Shown here: piece after piece, positions 18,656 through 27,493 of the stretch
Layout of the letters: the number at the start of each line of letters is the position of its first letter
How positions within the stretch are numbered: position 1 is the stretch's first letter
NCBI RefSeq assembly: GCF_021021415.1
Contig: NZ_JAINWJ010000001.1
Span: forward strand, 248,001-312,000
Length of the DNA: 64,000 nucleotides
Direction of reading: 5' to 3'
Origin: Martelella mediterranea
GTDB lineage: Bacteria > Pseudomonadota > Alphaproteobacteria > Rhizobiales > Rhizobiaceae
Program-made: the position numbers and the translations under genes
The notes under the pieces: model-generated
The model's database searches: none
What the model was told of the DNA's origin: nothing
What the model saw: only the letters and a program-made list of their open reading frames with translations

Positions 18656-19858
18656 TCAAAGAACCTCGAACAGCCCGGCCGCACCCATGCCGCCGCCAAC
18701 ACACATGGTGACCACGACATAGCGCGCGCCGCGGCGCTTGCCCTCGATCAGGGCGTGGCCGACCATGCGCGCGCCCGACATGCCGTAAGGATGACCGATC
18801 GAGATCGCGCCGCCGTTCACGTTCAGCAGTTCGTCCGGAATGCCGAGCCGGTCGCGCGAGGGGATGACCTGCGCGGCAAAGGCCTCGTTGAGCTCCCAAA
18901 GACCGATGTCGTCAACGCTCAGATCATGGGTGGCAAGAAGCTTCGTGACCGCTGATATCGGGCCGATCCCCATCTCTTCGGGCGAAACACCGGTGACGGC
19001 GATGCCTCGATAAAGACCGAGCGGCGCAAGCCCCCGGCGTTCCGCCTCGCGGCTTTCCATCAGGACAGCGGCCGAGGCGCCGTCGGACAATTGCGAGGCG
19101 TTGCCCGCTGTCACAAACGCGCCTTCAGACACCTGCTGGCCATTCTTGAATACCGGGGCAAGGCCTGAGAGACCGTCCAGTGTCGTGGAAGGTCGGTTGC
19201 CCTCGTCGCGCTCAAGGGTCACCTCGCGCATCGTGGTTTCACCGGTTTCGCGGTCGGTGACCTGCATGACGGTGCTGAGCGGCACGATCTCGTCATCGAA
19301 CCTGCCGGCTGCCTGGGCGGCAGCGGTGCGCTGTTGCGACTGCAGGGCATAGGCATCCTGGGCTTCGCGGCTTACGCCATTGCGACGCGCCACGATCTCG
19401 GCGGTTTCCACCATAGACATATAGGTTGCCGGCAGCCGGTCGCTGATCCATGGGTCGTGCCAGTGACGGGTGTTCATCTCGGGCGTCTGAACCAGAGAAA
19501 TCTGCTCGACGCCGCCGCCGATCGTCACCGCCATCCCGTCCGATATGATCTCTTTGGCCGCGATCGCGATCGCCATCAGGCCGGAGGCGCATTGCCGGTC
19601 GACGCTCTGCCCCGGAACGGTCACCGGAAGGCCGGCGCGCAAAAGGCCCGTGCGCGCGATGTTCATATGGGTGGTGCCCTGCTGCAGGGCGGCGCCGACA
19701 ACCACATCCTCGATCTCCGCCGGGTCGACGCCGGCACGGTTGACGGCATGCTCGATGGCATGGCCGATCAGCCGGGGCGCGGTGGTGGCGTTGAACGCGC
19801 CGCGATAGGCCTTTCCGATCGGCGTGCGGGCGGTCGAAACGATAACGGCTTCCCTCAT
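18656..19858 (-). CDS. Acetyl-CoA acyltransferase (thiolase)
   Basis: A 400-residue thiolase. The nucleophilic Cys90 is in [10 protein letters not shown], the GHP histidine in [14 protein letters not shown] (about 350) and the second cysteine in [12 protein letters not shown] (about 386). It would cleave a 3-oxoacyl-CoA with CoA to give acetyl-CoA and a shortened acyl-CoA. ATG 19858 is chosen because it overlaps the upstream thioesterase stop as ATGA and has AAGGAGA upstream; a longer open frame exists but is overlap. It is the last gene of the maoC-SDR-thioesterase-thiolase operon. Confidence 0.93.
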   Translation of the reverse strand: MREAVIVSTARTPIGKAYRGAFNATTAPRLIGHAIEHAVNRAGVDPAEIEDVVVGAALQQGTTHMNIARTGLLRAGLPVTVPGQSVDRQCASGLMAIAIAAKEIISDGMAVTIGGGVEQISLVQTPEMNTRHWHDPWISDRLPATYMSMVETAEIVARRNGVSREAQDAYALQSQQRTAAAQAAGRFDDEIVPLSTVMQVTDRETGETTMREVTLERDEGNRPSTTLDGLSGLAPVFKNGQQVSEGAFVTAGNASQLSDGASAAVLMESREAERRGLAPLGLYRGIAVTGVSPEEMGIGPISAVTKLLATHDLSVDDIGLWELNEAFAAQVIPSRDRLGIPDELLNVNGGAISIGHPYGMSGARMVGHALIEGKRRGARYVVVTMCVGGGMGAAGLFEVL

Positions 19859-20331
19859 GACGGGGTCTCCTTGTTGTCTGTGGCAGGATCGCGCAGCAGA
19901 GCCTCTGCGCAGGCCCGCAATTCGGGCGTGAGCGGGATCGGGCGTCGGGTGGCGCGGTCCACATAAACGTGGACAACGCGCCCGCGAGCGGCGCATGCGC
20001 CGCCCGCCCGGTCAAAAAGGCCAAAGCCCCAGGTCAGGCTGGTGCGCCCGATGGCCTCGACGCGAGCGCCAATGCTGAGCTTCGCGGGGAAGGTAATCTC
20101 CCGGAAGTACTGCGTGCCGTTCTGCACCACCAGCCCGATCGGACCCTCGGCCTCGGCGGAGAGATCGAGCGCGCCGTGCTCGATCAGCGCCATATTCATC
20201 GCCGTATCGAAATAGGACAGGTAGGCCACGTTGTTCACATGGCCATAGATGTCGCAATCGTTCCATTGCGGCGCGGTATCGTAATGCCAGGCATAGGCGC
20301 CGCGCGGAAGCGGCACGAGACGTTCGCTCAT
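19855..20331 (-). CDS. Acyl-CoA thioesterase (YbgC/FcbC-like hotdog protein)
   Basis: A 158-residue hotdog thioesterase with the motif [24 protein letters not shown] (Asp and His of the YbgC/4HBT active site, about 22-45). ATG 20331 begins four bases after the SDR stop and yields the standard N-terminus. It is the second thioesterase of the island, in the other operon. Two different thioesterases suggest two releasing steps, or a housekeeping role in freeing CoA from dead-end intermediates. Confidence 0.87.
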   Translation of the reverse strand: MSERLVPLPRGAYAWHYDTAPQWNDCDIYGHVNNVAYLSYFDTAMNMALIEHGALDLSAEAEGPIGLVVQNGTQYFREITFPAKLSIGARVEAIGRTSLTWGFGLFDRAGGACAARGRVVHVYVDRATRRPIPLTPELRACAEALLRDPATDNKETPS

Positions 20332-20335
20332 CGCC

Positions 20336-21253
20336 TCAATCCTTCTTCGCCAATGCCGCGCGGGCATGCGCGACGATTCGGTCAACGTGATCGAGACCGG
20401 CCATTACCTCGATCTGCCCGTCGAGGCTGGCGATCTCGTCGAAACGCGCGCCGACGGTTTCGGGCGTGAATTCCTGGCCTGCGAAGCAGACGCCCTGGCT
20501 CTCGACCAGCGCAAGGCGCGCGACGGTGCCCGCGCCTGCGAGCAATGCGGTGCGCGAGGGCGCGTCACGGCTCACCAGCCAGACTGCGGCGGGCGACACC
20601 AGGTCGGGCGCGAGCAATTCCAGCATTGCCGGGTCCATCATGTCGCCGGTCATGCGCGTGGCGGCGGTGGGCACGATGGCATTGACGTGAATGCCGTATT
20701 TCGCGCCTTCGAGATGGAGCACGTTCATCAGCCCGAGCACGCCCATCTTGGCGGCGCCGTAGTTGGACTGGCCAAAATTGCCATAGCTGCCGGAGGTCGA
20801 GGAGGTGACGAGGATGCGGCCGTATTTCTGTTCGCGCATCTGCGCCCAGACGGCCTTGGTCGCGATCGTCGTGCCCATCAGGTGCACCTCGACCACGCGC
20901 CGGAAATCCTCGATTTCCATCTTCGCGAAGGACTTGTCGCGCAGGATGCCGGCATTGTTGATCAGCACGTCGATCCGACCGAAGGCCGAAAGCGCCTGCT
21001 CGACCATCTCCGCCATATCGGCCTCGGAGGCGACGTTGCCGGCATTGGCGATGGCGCGCCCACCCGCCGCGGTGATTTCCCGCACCACGGCTTCGCTGGC
21101 CTCGGTGGTGCCGCCGCTGCCGTCGCGCGCGCCGCCGAAATCGTTCACCACGACGGCCGCGCCGTGGCTGGCAAGCATGAGAGCGTGGGAACGGCCCAGA
21201 CCGCCGCCCGCGCCGGTGACGATCGCCACCTGATCCTTGAATGAAACCGTCAT
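20336..21253 (-). CDS. SDR-family 3-hydroxyacyl-CoA dehydrogenase-like protein
   Basis: A 305-residue short-chain dehydrogenase with the NAD motif TGAGGGLG (about 14-21), NNAG (about 96-99) and the catalytic YGAAK (about 165-169). The long N-terminal loop NDFGGARDGSGG and the C-terminal extension (about 225-300) match the D-3-hydroxyacyl-CoA dehydrogenase part of peroxisomal multifunctional enzyme type 2 rather than FabG. Paired with a MaoC hydratase and a thiolase, it would oxidise the 3-hydroxyacyl-CoA to the 3-oxoacyl-CoA. Confidence 0.87.
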   Translation of the reverse strand: MTVSFKDQVAIVTGAGGGLGRSHALMLASHGAAVVVNDFGGARDGSGGTTEASEAVVREITAAGGRAIANAGNVASEADMAEMVEQALSAFGRIDVLINNAGILRDKSFAKMEIEDFRRVVEVHLMGTTIATKAVWAQMREQKYGRILVTSSTSGSYGNFGQSNYGAAKMGVLGLMNVLHLEGAKYGIHVNAIVPTAATRMTGDMMDPAMLELLAPDLVSPAAVWLVSRDAPSRTALLAGAGTVARLALVESQGVCFAGQEFTPETVGARFDEIASLDGQIEVMAGLDHVDRIVAHARAALAKKD

Positions 21254-21316
21254 GTCATCTCCTCCAAAATCGGTTGTCTTGATAATTCCGGTGTTGCTTG
21301 CGCCCGCGTCGCGCGG

Positions 21317-21760
21317 TCAATCCGTCTCTTGGTCCCCGCCCACCGTCAGGACCAGCCAACTGGCTGCCAGGGCCGGGCGCTCCGCCCCTTCGATTTCGAC
21401 GCGCGCGTCGTAGCTGCGCAGAACGCCTCCTGCCTTGGGGGTTTCATTCTCCAGGGTAAAGCTGCCGCGTATGCGCGACCCGACCGGGACGGGGCTGAGA
21501 AAGCGCAGCTTGTCGAAGCCGTAGTTGATTTCGACCGCGCCCGTTTTTGCCGGCGGCAGGGCGCTGCGGGTGAAGGCGGTCAGCATCGAAAGCAGGTAGA
21601 AGCCGTGCACGATCGTGCCGCCATAGCTGGTTTCCGCCTTCGCCCGTTCCGGGTCGACATGGATGAACTGGTGGTCGTCGATCGCGTCGGCGAATCGGTC
21701 GACCATCGGCTGGTCGACGGTTACCCACTCGGAAAGGTGGGGGGCGTGCGCTTCATTCAA
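21317..21760 (-). CDS. MaoC-family enoyl-CoA hydratase
   Basis: A 147-residue hotdog-fold MaoC dehydratase with the hydratase-2 motif DAIDDHQFIHVDPERAK (Asp and His near 22-35) and YGGTIVHGFYLLSML. It would hydrate a 2-enoyl-CoA to the R-3-hydroxyacyl-CoA used by the adjacent SDR. I place the start at TTG 21760, preceded by a perfect AAGGAGGT at seven bases; an in-frame ATG six codons upstream has no ribosome site. It is the first gene of the minus-strand operon, transcribed from the promoter holding operator copy 2. Confidence 0.87.
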   Translation of the reverse strand: MNEAHAPHLSEWVTVDQPMVDRFADAIDDHQFIHVDPERAKAETSYGGTIVHGFYLLSMLTAFTRSALPPAKTGAVEINYGFDKLRFLSPVPVGSRIRGSFTLENETPKAGGVLRSYDARVEIEGAERPALAASWLVLTVGGDQETD

Positions 21761-21799
21761 CTTGGGACCTCCTTGCATATCGGCGACTTTCTTATTGCA

Positions 21800-21817
21800 A
21801 CATACTCCGTAGTATGC
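21800..21817. promoter_or_regulatory. TetR-type operator palindrome, copy 2
   Basis: ACATACT-CCGT-AGTATGC repeats the arms of the site at 12590-12607; 16 of 18 bases are shared, with both copies preceded by GCA. It lies in the 168-base divergent region between maoC and tetR, consistent with autoregulation of tetR and control of the maoC operon. Confidence 0.8.
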
Positions 21818-21928
21818 CAATCCGGAACTGTCCAGACCGCAAACGCGACATCAAGTTTGTTGTGAGCCTTCGATATCGGCTTTATTGCTGGAAGGACGCA
21901 GATTGGGAATTGACCGCAGGGGGAACCG

Positions 21929-22597
21929 GTGGCGAAGAACGACATGCACCGCGAGTGGGCGTTGAAGACCCGAGGTCAGGAAGAATCGGGCGCTCTCGTC
22001 GAGAGCGTCGTCGAAATCCTCGATTGCGCCGCACTCTGCTTCACCGAAATGGGGTTTCAGGGAACCAGCATCGATGATGTTGCCCGTCGCCTCGGCGCGA
22101 CCAAGGGTCGCATCTACCATTACTTCCGCTCCAAGACCGATCTGTTCTTCGAGGTGCACCGCGAAGGCATGAGACGGCTGATGGACGCGGTGAATGAAGC
22201 GATGTCGGCCGGCGGCACCGGTCGCGAAAAGCTCACGCGCATGCTTGAGGCGCACGCTCTGACAATGATGCAGAACATTGCCTATGAAGCGGTCGTCGTG
22301 CAGGGCGTGCACATGCACCGCCTGGGCGCGACCACCCCCGAACAGCGCATCAGCCTCGATGAACTGATGGATATCAGGCACAAATTCGAACTGCTTTTCG
22401 TGGAAGCTTTCCGCCAGGGCCAGACCGACGGCAGCATCCGGCAAGACGCCGATGTTTCCTTGGCCGTGAAGGGCATGCTCGGCGCGGTCAACTGGATGGC
22501 GATCTGGTACCGCCCCCGCTCCGGCGAAAGCCCCGAGCAGCAGCGCGCGATGGCGCGCCGTATCACCGAGCTACAGATTGGCGGAATCGCCGAATGA
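21929..22597 (+). CDS. TetR-family transcriptional regulator
   Basis: A 222-residue TetR repressor. The N-terminal helix-turn-helix is visible (TSIDDVARRLGATKGRIYHYFRSK, about 46-70), and the C-terminal ligand domain has a TetR_C-type motif. Start is GTG 21929 with AGGGGGA upstream. It is divergent from the MaoC operon and next to an Fe-alcohol dehydrogenase. Fatty-acid-type TetR regulators (FadR of Bacillus, PsrA, LiuQ-type) commonly sense acyl-CoA, so the ligand may be a CoA intermediate of this island. The two matching palindromes are its likely binding sites. Confidence 0.9.
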   Translation: MAKNDMHREWALKTRGQEESGALVESVVEILDCAALCFTEMGFQGTSIDDVARRLGATKGRIYHYFRSKTDLFFEVHREGMRRLMDAVNEAMSAGGTGREKLTRMLEAHALTMMQNIAYEAVVVQGVHMHRLGATTPEQRISLDELMDIRHKFELLFVEAFRQGQTDGSIRQDADVSLAVKGMLGAVNWMAIWYRPRSGESPEQQRAMARRITELQIGGIAE

Positions 22598-22640
22598 AAC
22601 CGCCCCGCCTCGCCGGCTAAGTCGTTCTTTCGAGGAAACC

Positions 22641-23798
22641 ATGAATAAATTCGCTTTCAACACCGCGAAATCCATCCGCTTCGGCGTCGGCGCCCTGGAG
22701 GAACTGCCGACGCTGGTGAAGGCCCAAATCGGCAACCGCATCATGCTCGTCACCGATCCGGGCATGATGGCGACGGGGATCGTCGACCGGGCGGTGGACC
22801 TTTTGCGCGACGGCGGCATCGCCGTGGAACTGTTCGGCGATGTCCAGGCCGACCCGCCCGAGCATGTGGTGCTTTCAGCCGTCGAAGCGGCGCGATCGGC
22901 TAAAGCGCAAGGGATTGTCGGCCTTGGCGGCGGGTCGTCGCTGGATGTCGCCAAGCTGGTAGCACTTCTGGTTCCGGCCAGGGAAACACTGGCGGATGTC
23001 TACGGCGTGGACAAGGCGCGCGGCCCGCGCCTGCCGCTCATTCTCGTACCGACGACCGCCGGGACCGGCTCGGAAGTCACGCCGATATCGATCGTCACCA
23101 CCGGCGCCAACGAGAAGATGGGCGTGGTCTCGCCGGTGCTTCTTCCCGATATCGCCCTGCTCGACCCCGCCCTGACCTATGGCCTGCCCCCGCACATAAC
23201 CGCGGCAACGGGCATCGACGCCATGGTGCATGCGATCGAGGCCTTCGCCTCGGCGAGCCCGAATAACAACCCGTTGTCGCGCATTCTGGCGACGCAGGCG
23301 CTGACATTGATGGGCCGCTCGCTTCTGAAGGCGGTCGAAGACGGCGCGGACCAGGCGGCGCGCTCCGACATGCTGCTGGGCTCGATGCTGGCCGGACAGG
23401 CCTTCGCCAATTCGCCGGTCGCCGCAGTCCACGCGCTGGCCTATCCGCTCGGCGGGCATTTTCACATCCCGCACGGTCTCTCGAACGCGCTGGTTCTGCC
23501 GCATGTCCTGCGGTTCAATATCGTCACCTCCCCTGCTCCCTATGCCGAGCTCGCGCCTTTCGTGTTTCCGGAACTGTCGGTTCTGGAGGGACAGGAACGG
23601 GCCGCGGCCTTTTGCGAGAAGCTTGCGGAACTGTCGCGCGCCTGCGGCCTGCAACCCAACCTCAGAGCGATGAATATTCCCGAGGACATGCTTCCGAAAC
23701 TGGCCTCAGACGCGATGAACCAGACACGGCTACTGGTCAACAACCCGCGCCCGCTCTCCGAGGAAGATGCGCTTTCGATCTACCGCGCGGCTTTCTGA
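22641..23798 (+). CDS. Iron-containing alcohol dehydrogenase
   Basis: A 385-residue group III alcohol dehydrogenase with the nucleotide motif GLGGGSSLDVAKL (about 97-109) and metal ligands in the D-H-H-H pattern (TGIDAMVHAIEAF near 195, HALAYPLGGHFHIPHGLSNA near 262-281). ATG 22641 follows GAGGA. It oxidises or reduces an alcohol/aldehyde pair, for example a side-chain aldehyde released during catabolism. It lies 43 bases after tetR on the same strand and may be co-transcribed. Substrate not readable. Confidence 0.88.
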   Translation: MNKFAFNTAKSIRFGVGALEELPTLVKAQIGNRIMLVTDPGMMATGIVDRAVDLLRDGGIAVELFGDVQADPPEHVVLSAVEAARSAKAQGIVGLGGGSSLDVAKLVALLVPARETLADVYGVDKARGPRLPLILVPTTAGTGSEVTPISIVTTGANEKMGVVSPVLLPDIALLDPALTYGLPPHITAATGIDAMVHAIEAFASASPNNNPLSRILATQALTLMGRSLLKAVEDGADQAARSDMLLGSMLAGQAFANSPVAAVHALAYPLGGHFHIPHGLSNALVLPHVLRFNIVTSPAPYAELAPFVFPELSVLEGQERAAAFCEKLAELSRACGLQPNLRAMNIPEDMLPKLASDAMNQTRLLVNNPRPLSEEDALSIYRAAF

Positions 23799-23861
23799 AC
23801 CGGCATCGGCGCCTGAGTCTTGAGGGTTTCATACAAAGGGGCGTTTGAGTGACGACCATTC

Positions 23862-24425
23862 TCAAAAGGTCGGCGGCGTGCTGGCGGAGACGATGACGCA
23901 GTCTTCCGGCCCCACCTGACGGAAACGATGGGGCTCGCGGCTGTCGAAATAATAGGCGTCGCCGGGGCCCAGTATCTTGCGCTGGTCGCCGACGGTGATC
24001 TCGATTCGGCCGGAAATCACGATCCCGCCCTCCTCGCCCTCATGGCGATACATCACCCGGCCGGTATCCGCGCCCGGCCTGTAGGTCTCCTTCAGGATCA
24101 TCATCGCGCGGCCGATGGAATTGCCCACCTGTTTCAGCGACAGCCGCGCCTTGCCGATCTCGGTCAGTTCCTCGGCGGCATAGAACACCGTCTTCTCGGC
24201 CTCCGGCGTAAAGGCGAAGAATTCAGACAGGCCGATCGGAATGCCCTCGAGGATCCGCTTCAGCGAACCGACCGAGGGATTGAGCCTGCCGGATTCGATC
24301 AAGGAGATGGTCGAACTCGATACATTCGCCTTTTTCGCCAACGCCCGCTGCGACAGCTTGGCCCGCTCGCGCACGGCCCTCAGCGTCCGTCCAAGCTCGA
24401 TATCGTCATGCGAAGCGCTGAGCAT
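23862..24425 (-). CDS. XRE-family regulator with C-terminal cupin domain (PuuR-like)
   Basis: A 187-residue protein: helix-turn-helix (about 12-66, with SQRALAKKANVSSSTISLIESGRLNPS), linker, then a cupin_2 sensor domain (about 110-185, GADTGRVMYRHEGEEGGIVISG). This architecture is that of PuuR and related regulators of polyamine and amino-acid catabolism. It is divergent from gabT-gabD with 145 bases between, where TCTTGC-N5-GCAAGA (24472-24488) could be its operator. Control of GABA/putrescine use is therefore likely. Confidence 0.87.
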   Translation of the reverse strand: MLSASHDDIELGRTLRAVRERAKLSQRALAKKANVSSSTISLIESGRLNPSVGSLKRILEGIPIGLSEFFAFTPEAEKTVFYAAEELTEIGKARLSLKQVGNSIGRAMMILKETYRPGADTGRVMYRHEGEEGGIVISGRIEITVGDQRKILGPGDAYYFDSREPHRFRQVGPEDCVIVSASTPPTF

Positions 24426-24471
24426 GCTTCATATCCTCATCATTCCTGCTTCGATACCAAGTAAATCAATA

Positions 24472-24488
24472 TCTTGCCTTCAGCAAGA
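24472..24488. promoter_or_regulatory. Candidate operator in the gabT/XRE divergent promoter
   Basis: TCTTGC-CTTCA-GCAAGA is a perfect 6-base-arm palindrome between the divergent XRE-cupin and gabT genes. It is the only clear dyad in the region and is a reasonable binding site for the adjacent XRE-cupin regulator. Confidence 0.5.
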
Positions 24489-24570
24489 AACAGACTTTTT
24501 TACCGATCGAAAGCCACATACGCTCCGGCCATGAAGACAGCGGCAAGGACCGCCAAACCAGGAGCAGCTC

Positions 24571-25851
24571 ATGTTGAATTCGGACATCGCCACGCGGCGG
24601 GACGCGGCCATTTCGCGCGGCGTTGGCATGCAGACACAGATTTATGTCGACCGCGCCAAGAACGCCGAGGTCTTCGATGTCGAGGGCCGGCGCTATATCG
24701 ACTTTGCCGCCGGTATAGCCGTGGTCAATACCGGGCACTGCCATCCGAAGGTGATGGCGGCGGTGGAAGATCAGCTCAAGCGCTTCACCCATACCTGCCA
24801 TCAGGTGCTGCCCTATGAGCATTATATCCGGCTCGCCGAGCGGCTGAATGCCGCCGTGCCCGGCGATTTCGACAAGAAGACCGTGTTCGTCACCACCGGC
24901 GCCGAGGCGGTTGAAAACGCCGTAAAGATCGCCCGCGCCGCCACCGGGCGTTCGGCCGTGATCGCCTTCAATGGCGGGTTCCATGGTCGCTCCTTCATGA
25001 CCCTGTCGCTCACCGGCAAGGTCGCGCCCTACAAGACCGGCTTCGGGCCAATGATGCCGGATGTGTTCCACATCCCCTACCCCGCCGAACTGCACGATAC
25101 CTCTGCCGAGGACAGCCTGAAGGCGCTGAAGTCCCTGTTCAAGACCGATCTGGACCCGACCCGCGTCGCCGCCATCATCATCGAGCCCGTGCAGGGCGAA
25201 GGCGGCTTCTACCCAGCCCCTGCCGAACTGATGCGCGCCATCCGCGCGATCTGCGACGAGCATGGCATCGTCATGATCGCCGACGAGGTGCAGACCGGCA
25301 TCGGCCGCACCGGCAAGCTCTTCGCCATGGAAGCCTATGATGTCGCCGCCGACCTGACGACGATCGCCAAGGGCATTGGCGGCGGCCTGCCGCTTGCCGC
25401 CGTCACCGGCCGGGCGTCGATGATGGACGCGGCCGGCCCCGGCGGGCTTGGCGGCACCTATGGCGGCAACCCGCTTTCCATCGCCGCCGCCAATGCCGTG
25501 CTCGACGTGATCGCGGAAGAGGACCTCTGCAACCGCGCCAACCGGCTTGGCTCCTACCTCAAGCAGCGGCTGGAAGCGATCCGCGCGACCACGCCCGAGA
25601 TTGCCGAAATCCGCGGTCCGGGCTTCATGGTCGCTGCCGAGTTCATGACGAAAGACGGCGCACCGAACCCGGAGATGACCAATGCCGTGCGGCTGGAAGC
25701 CCAGAAGCGCGGCCTCATCCTGCTCTCATGCGGGGTATACGGCAATGTCATCCGCTTCCTCGCCCCGCTGACGATCGAGGAAGCGGTTCTGGCGGAAGGC
25801 GTCGACATTCTCGAAGCATCGATTGCCGCCGTGAAGGAGAGGCAGGCATGA
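24571..25851 (+). CDS. gabT: 4-aminobutyrate aminotransferase
   Basis: A 426-residue class III PLP aminotransferase. The cofactor lysine is Lys267 in TTIAKGIGGGLPLAAV, preceded by the DEVQTGIGRTG motif (about 235-245). Length and sequence match bacterial GabT, which converts GABA and 2-oxoglutarate to succinate semialdehyde and glutamate. It overlaps gabD by four bases (ATGA), confirming the pathway. With no dedicated putrescine aminotransferase nearby, it may also act on putrescine or cadaverine. Confidence 0.93.
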   Translation: MLNSDIATRRDAAISRGVGMQTQIYVDRAKNAEVFDVEGRRYIDFAAGIAVVNTGHCHPKVMAAVEDQLKRFTHTCHQVLPYEHYIRLAERLNAAVPGDFDKKTVFVTTGAEAVENAVKIARAATGRSAVIAFNGGFHGRSFMTLSLTGKVAPYKTGFGPMMPDVFHIPYPAELHDTSAEDSLKALKSLFKTDLDPTRVAAIIIEPVQGEGGFYPAPAELMRAIRAICDEHGIVMIADEVQTGIGRTGKLFAMEAYDVAADLTTIAKGIGGGLPLAAVTGRASMMDAAGPGGLGGTYGGNPLSIAAANAVLDVIAEEDLCNRANRLGSYLKQRLEAIRATTPEIAEIRGPGFMVAAEFMTKDGAPNPEMTNAVRLEAQKRGLILLSCGVYGNVIRFLAPLTIEEAVLAEGVDILEASIAAVKERQA

Positions 25852-27311
25852 GCGTGGCATCGAAGCTGAAAGACCCGTCCCTTCTGGAGCACCGCGCCTA
25901 TATCAACGGCGCCTGGATCGAAGGCGGCAGAACCTTCGACGTCTTCAATCCAGCCTCCGGCGAGAAAATCGCGGCCGTCGCCGATCTTTCCGTTGACGAT
26001 ATCCGCGCCGCGATCGATGCCGCCCATGCTGCAAAGGCGGCATGGGCGGCGCTCACCGGCAAGGAGCGCGCTTCGTTCCTGCGCAAATGGTATGAGCTGA
26101 CGGTGGAAAACGCCGACGATCTGGCGACCATCCTGACGGCCGAGATGGGCAAACCGTGGCCGGAAGCACGCGGCGAAATCCTTTATGGCGCAAGCTTCAT
26201 CGAATGGTTTGGTGAAGAGGCCAAGCGCGTCTATGGCGATACGATACCGGGCCACCAGCCCGACAAGCGCATCATCGTGATGAAGCAGCCGGTCGGCGTG
26301 GTCGGCGCGATCACGCCGTGGAACTTTCCCAATGCGATGATCGCTCGCAAGGTCGCCCCCGCCCTTGCCGCCGGCTGCACCTTCGTTGCCCGGCCCGCCG
26401 AACTCACGCCCCTCTCGGCGCTTGCAATGGCGGTGCTTGCCGAGCGCGCCGGCATCCCCGCCGGGGTGTTCAATGTCATCCCCTGCGCCGATGCCGCCGC
26501 AGCCGGCGAAGAGCTTTGCGCCAACGAGAAGGTCGCCAAGATCACCTTCACCGGCTCCACCTGCGTTGGCCGCATCCTGATGCGGCAATGCGCCGACACG
26601 ATCAAGAAGATGTCGCTGGAGCTCGGCGGCAATGCCCCGTTCATCGTCTTCGACGACGCCGATCTGGATGCCGCGGTCGAGGGCGCGATGATCGCCAAAT
26701 ACCGCAATAATGGCCAGACCTGCGTCTGCGCCAACCGCATCTATGTCCAGGCCGGCGTCTACGACGCCTTTGCCGAGAAGCTGAAGGCGAAGGTGCTGGC
26801 GCTGAAGGTCGGAGACGGGTTTGAAGACGGCGTCACTGTCGGCCCACTGATCAGCGCGCAGGCGCTGGCGAAGGTGGAGGATCATATCGCCGATGCCCAG
26901 AGCCACGGCGCGACGGTGATTGCCGGTGGCAACCGCTCAAACCTCGGCGCAACCTTCTTCGAGCCGACCGTCATGACCGGCGTTACGCAGAAAATGAAGG
27001 TCGCGCATGAGGAAACCTTCGGCCCCGTGGCGCCGCTTATTCGCTTCGAGAGCGAAGACGAGGTGATCGCGATGGCCAATGACAGCGAGTTCGGTCTCGC
27101 CGGCTATTTCTACGCCCGCGACCTCGCCCGCGTCTTCCGCGTGGCCGAAGCGCTTGAAACCGGCATGGTCGGCATCAATACCGGCCTGATCTCCACCGAA
27201 GTCGCCCCCTTCGGCGGCGTCAAGCAATCCGGCCTTGGCCGCGAGGGCTCGAAATACGGGATCGAGGACTATCTGGAGATCAAATATCTCTGCCTCGGCG
27301 GGGTTTCGTAA
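25848..27311 (+). CDS. gabD: NAD(P)-dependent succinate-semialdehyde dehydrogenase
   Basis: A 487-residue aldehyde dehydrogenase with the catalytic glutamate in SLELGGNAPF (about 262) and the catalytic cysteine in NNGQTCVCANR (about 296). The CVCA form is typical of GabD. It oxidises succinate semialdehyde to succinate, sending GABA carbon into the TCA cycle. ATG 25848 overlaps the gabT stop. A strong stem-loop 30 bases after the stop probably ends the gabTD transcript. Confidence 0.93.
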   Translation: MSVASKLKDPSLLEHRAYINGAWIEGGRTFDVFNPASGEKIAAVADLSVDDIRAAIDAAHAAKAAWAALTGKERASFLRKWYELTVENADDLATILTAEMGKPWPEARGEILYGASFIEWFGEEAKRVYGDTIPGHQPDKRIIVMKQPVGVVGAITPWNFPNAMIARKVAPALAAGCTFVARPAELTPLSALAMAVLAERAGIPAGVFNVIPCADAAAAGEELCANEKVAKITFTGSTCVGRILMRQCADTIKKMSLELGGNAPFIVFDDADLDAAVEGAMIAKYRNNGQTCVCANRIYVQAGVYDAFAEKLKAKVLALKVGDGFEDGVTVGPLISAQALAKVEDHIADAQSHGATVIAGGNRSNLGATFFEPTVMTGVTQKMKVAHEETFGPVAPLIRFESEDEVIAMANDSEFGLAGYFYARDLARVFRVAEALETGMVGINTGLISTEVAPFGGVKQSGLGREGSKYGIEDYLEIKYLCLGGVS

Positions 27312-27339
27312 ACCGAAGCCAATGCTTTCCGCAATATCT

Positions 27340-27379
27340 CCGATCTCCCCGGCGTAAAGGGGAGATCGGGTTTCACTTT
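27340..27379 (+). terminator. Terminator after gabD
   Basis: CCGATCTCCCC (27340-27350) pairs perfectly with GGGGAGATCGG (27359-27369) around an 8-base loop, followed by GTTTCACTTTG. The 11-bp stem and T-rich tail fit a terminator of gabT-gabD. Confidence 0.7.
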
Positions 27380-27394
27380 GTCGCGGTCTACAGC

Positions 27395-27493
27395 ATCGGC
27401 CCGAAAATCGGAATCGATTTTCGGAAAGCACGATGCGTAGATTCAATAGGTTAGAGCGTCGTTTGTGCATCCGAATGGATGCACGGCGCTCTA
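27395..27493. repeat. RIME-type intergenic mosaic element (two palindromes)
   Basis: Two palindromes are joined by about 27 bases: CCGAAAATCG-GAAT-CGATTTTCGG (27401-27424) and a longer imperfect one at 27452-27493, with central arms GTGCATCC/GGATGCAC and outer arms TAGAGCG/CGCTCTA. The arrangement and the sequence CGGAAAGCACGATGCG between them match the Rhizobium-specific intergenic mosaic element (RIME1) as I remember it. It separates the convergent gabD and aldehyde dehydrogenase genes. Its last bases supply the TAG stop of the latter. Confidence 0.75.
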
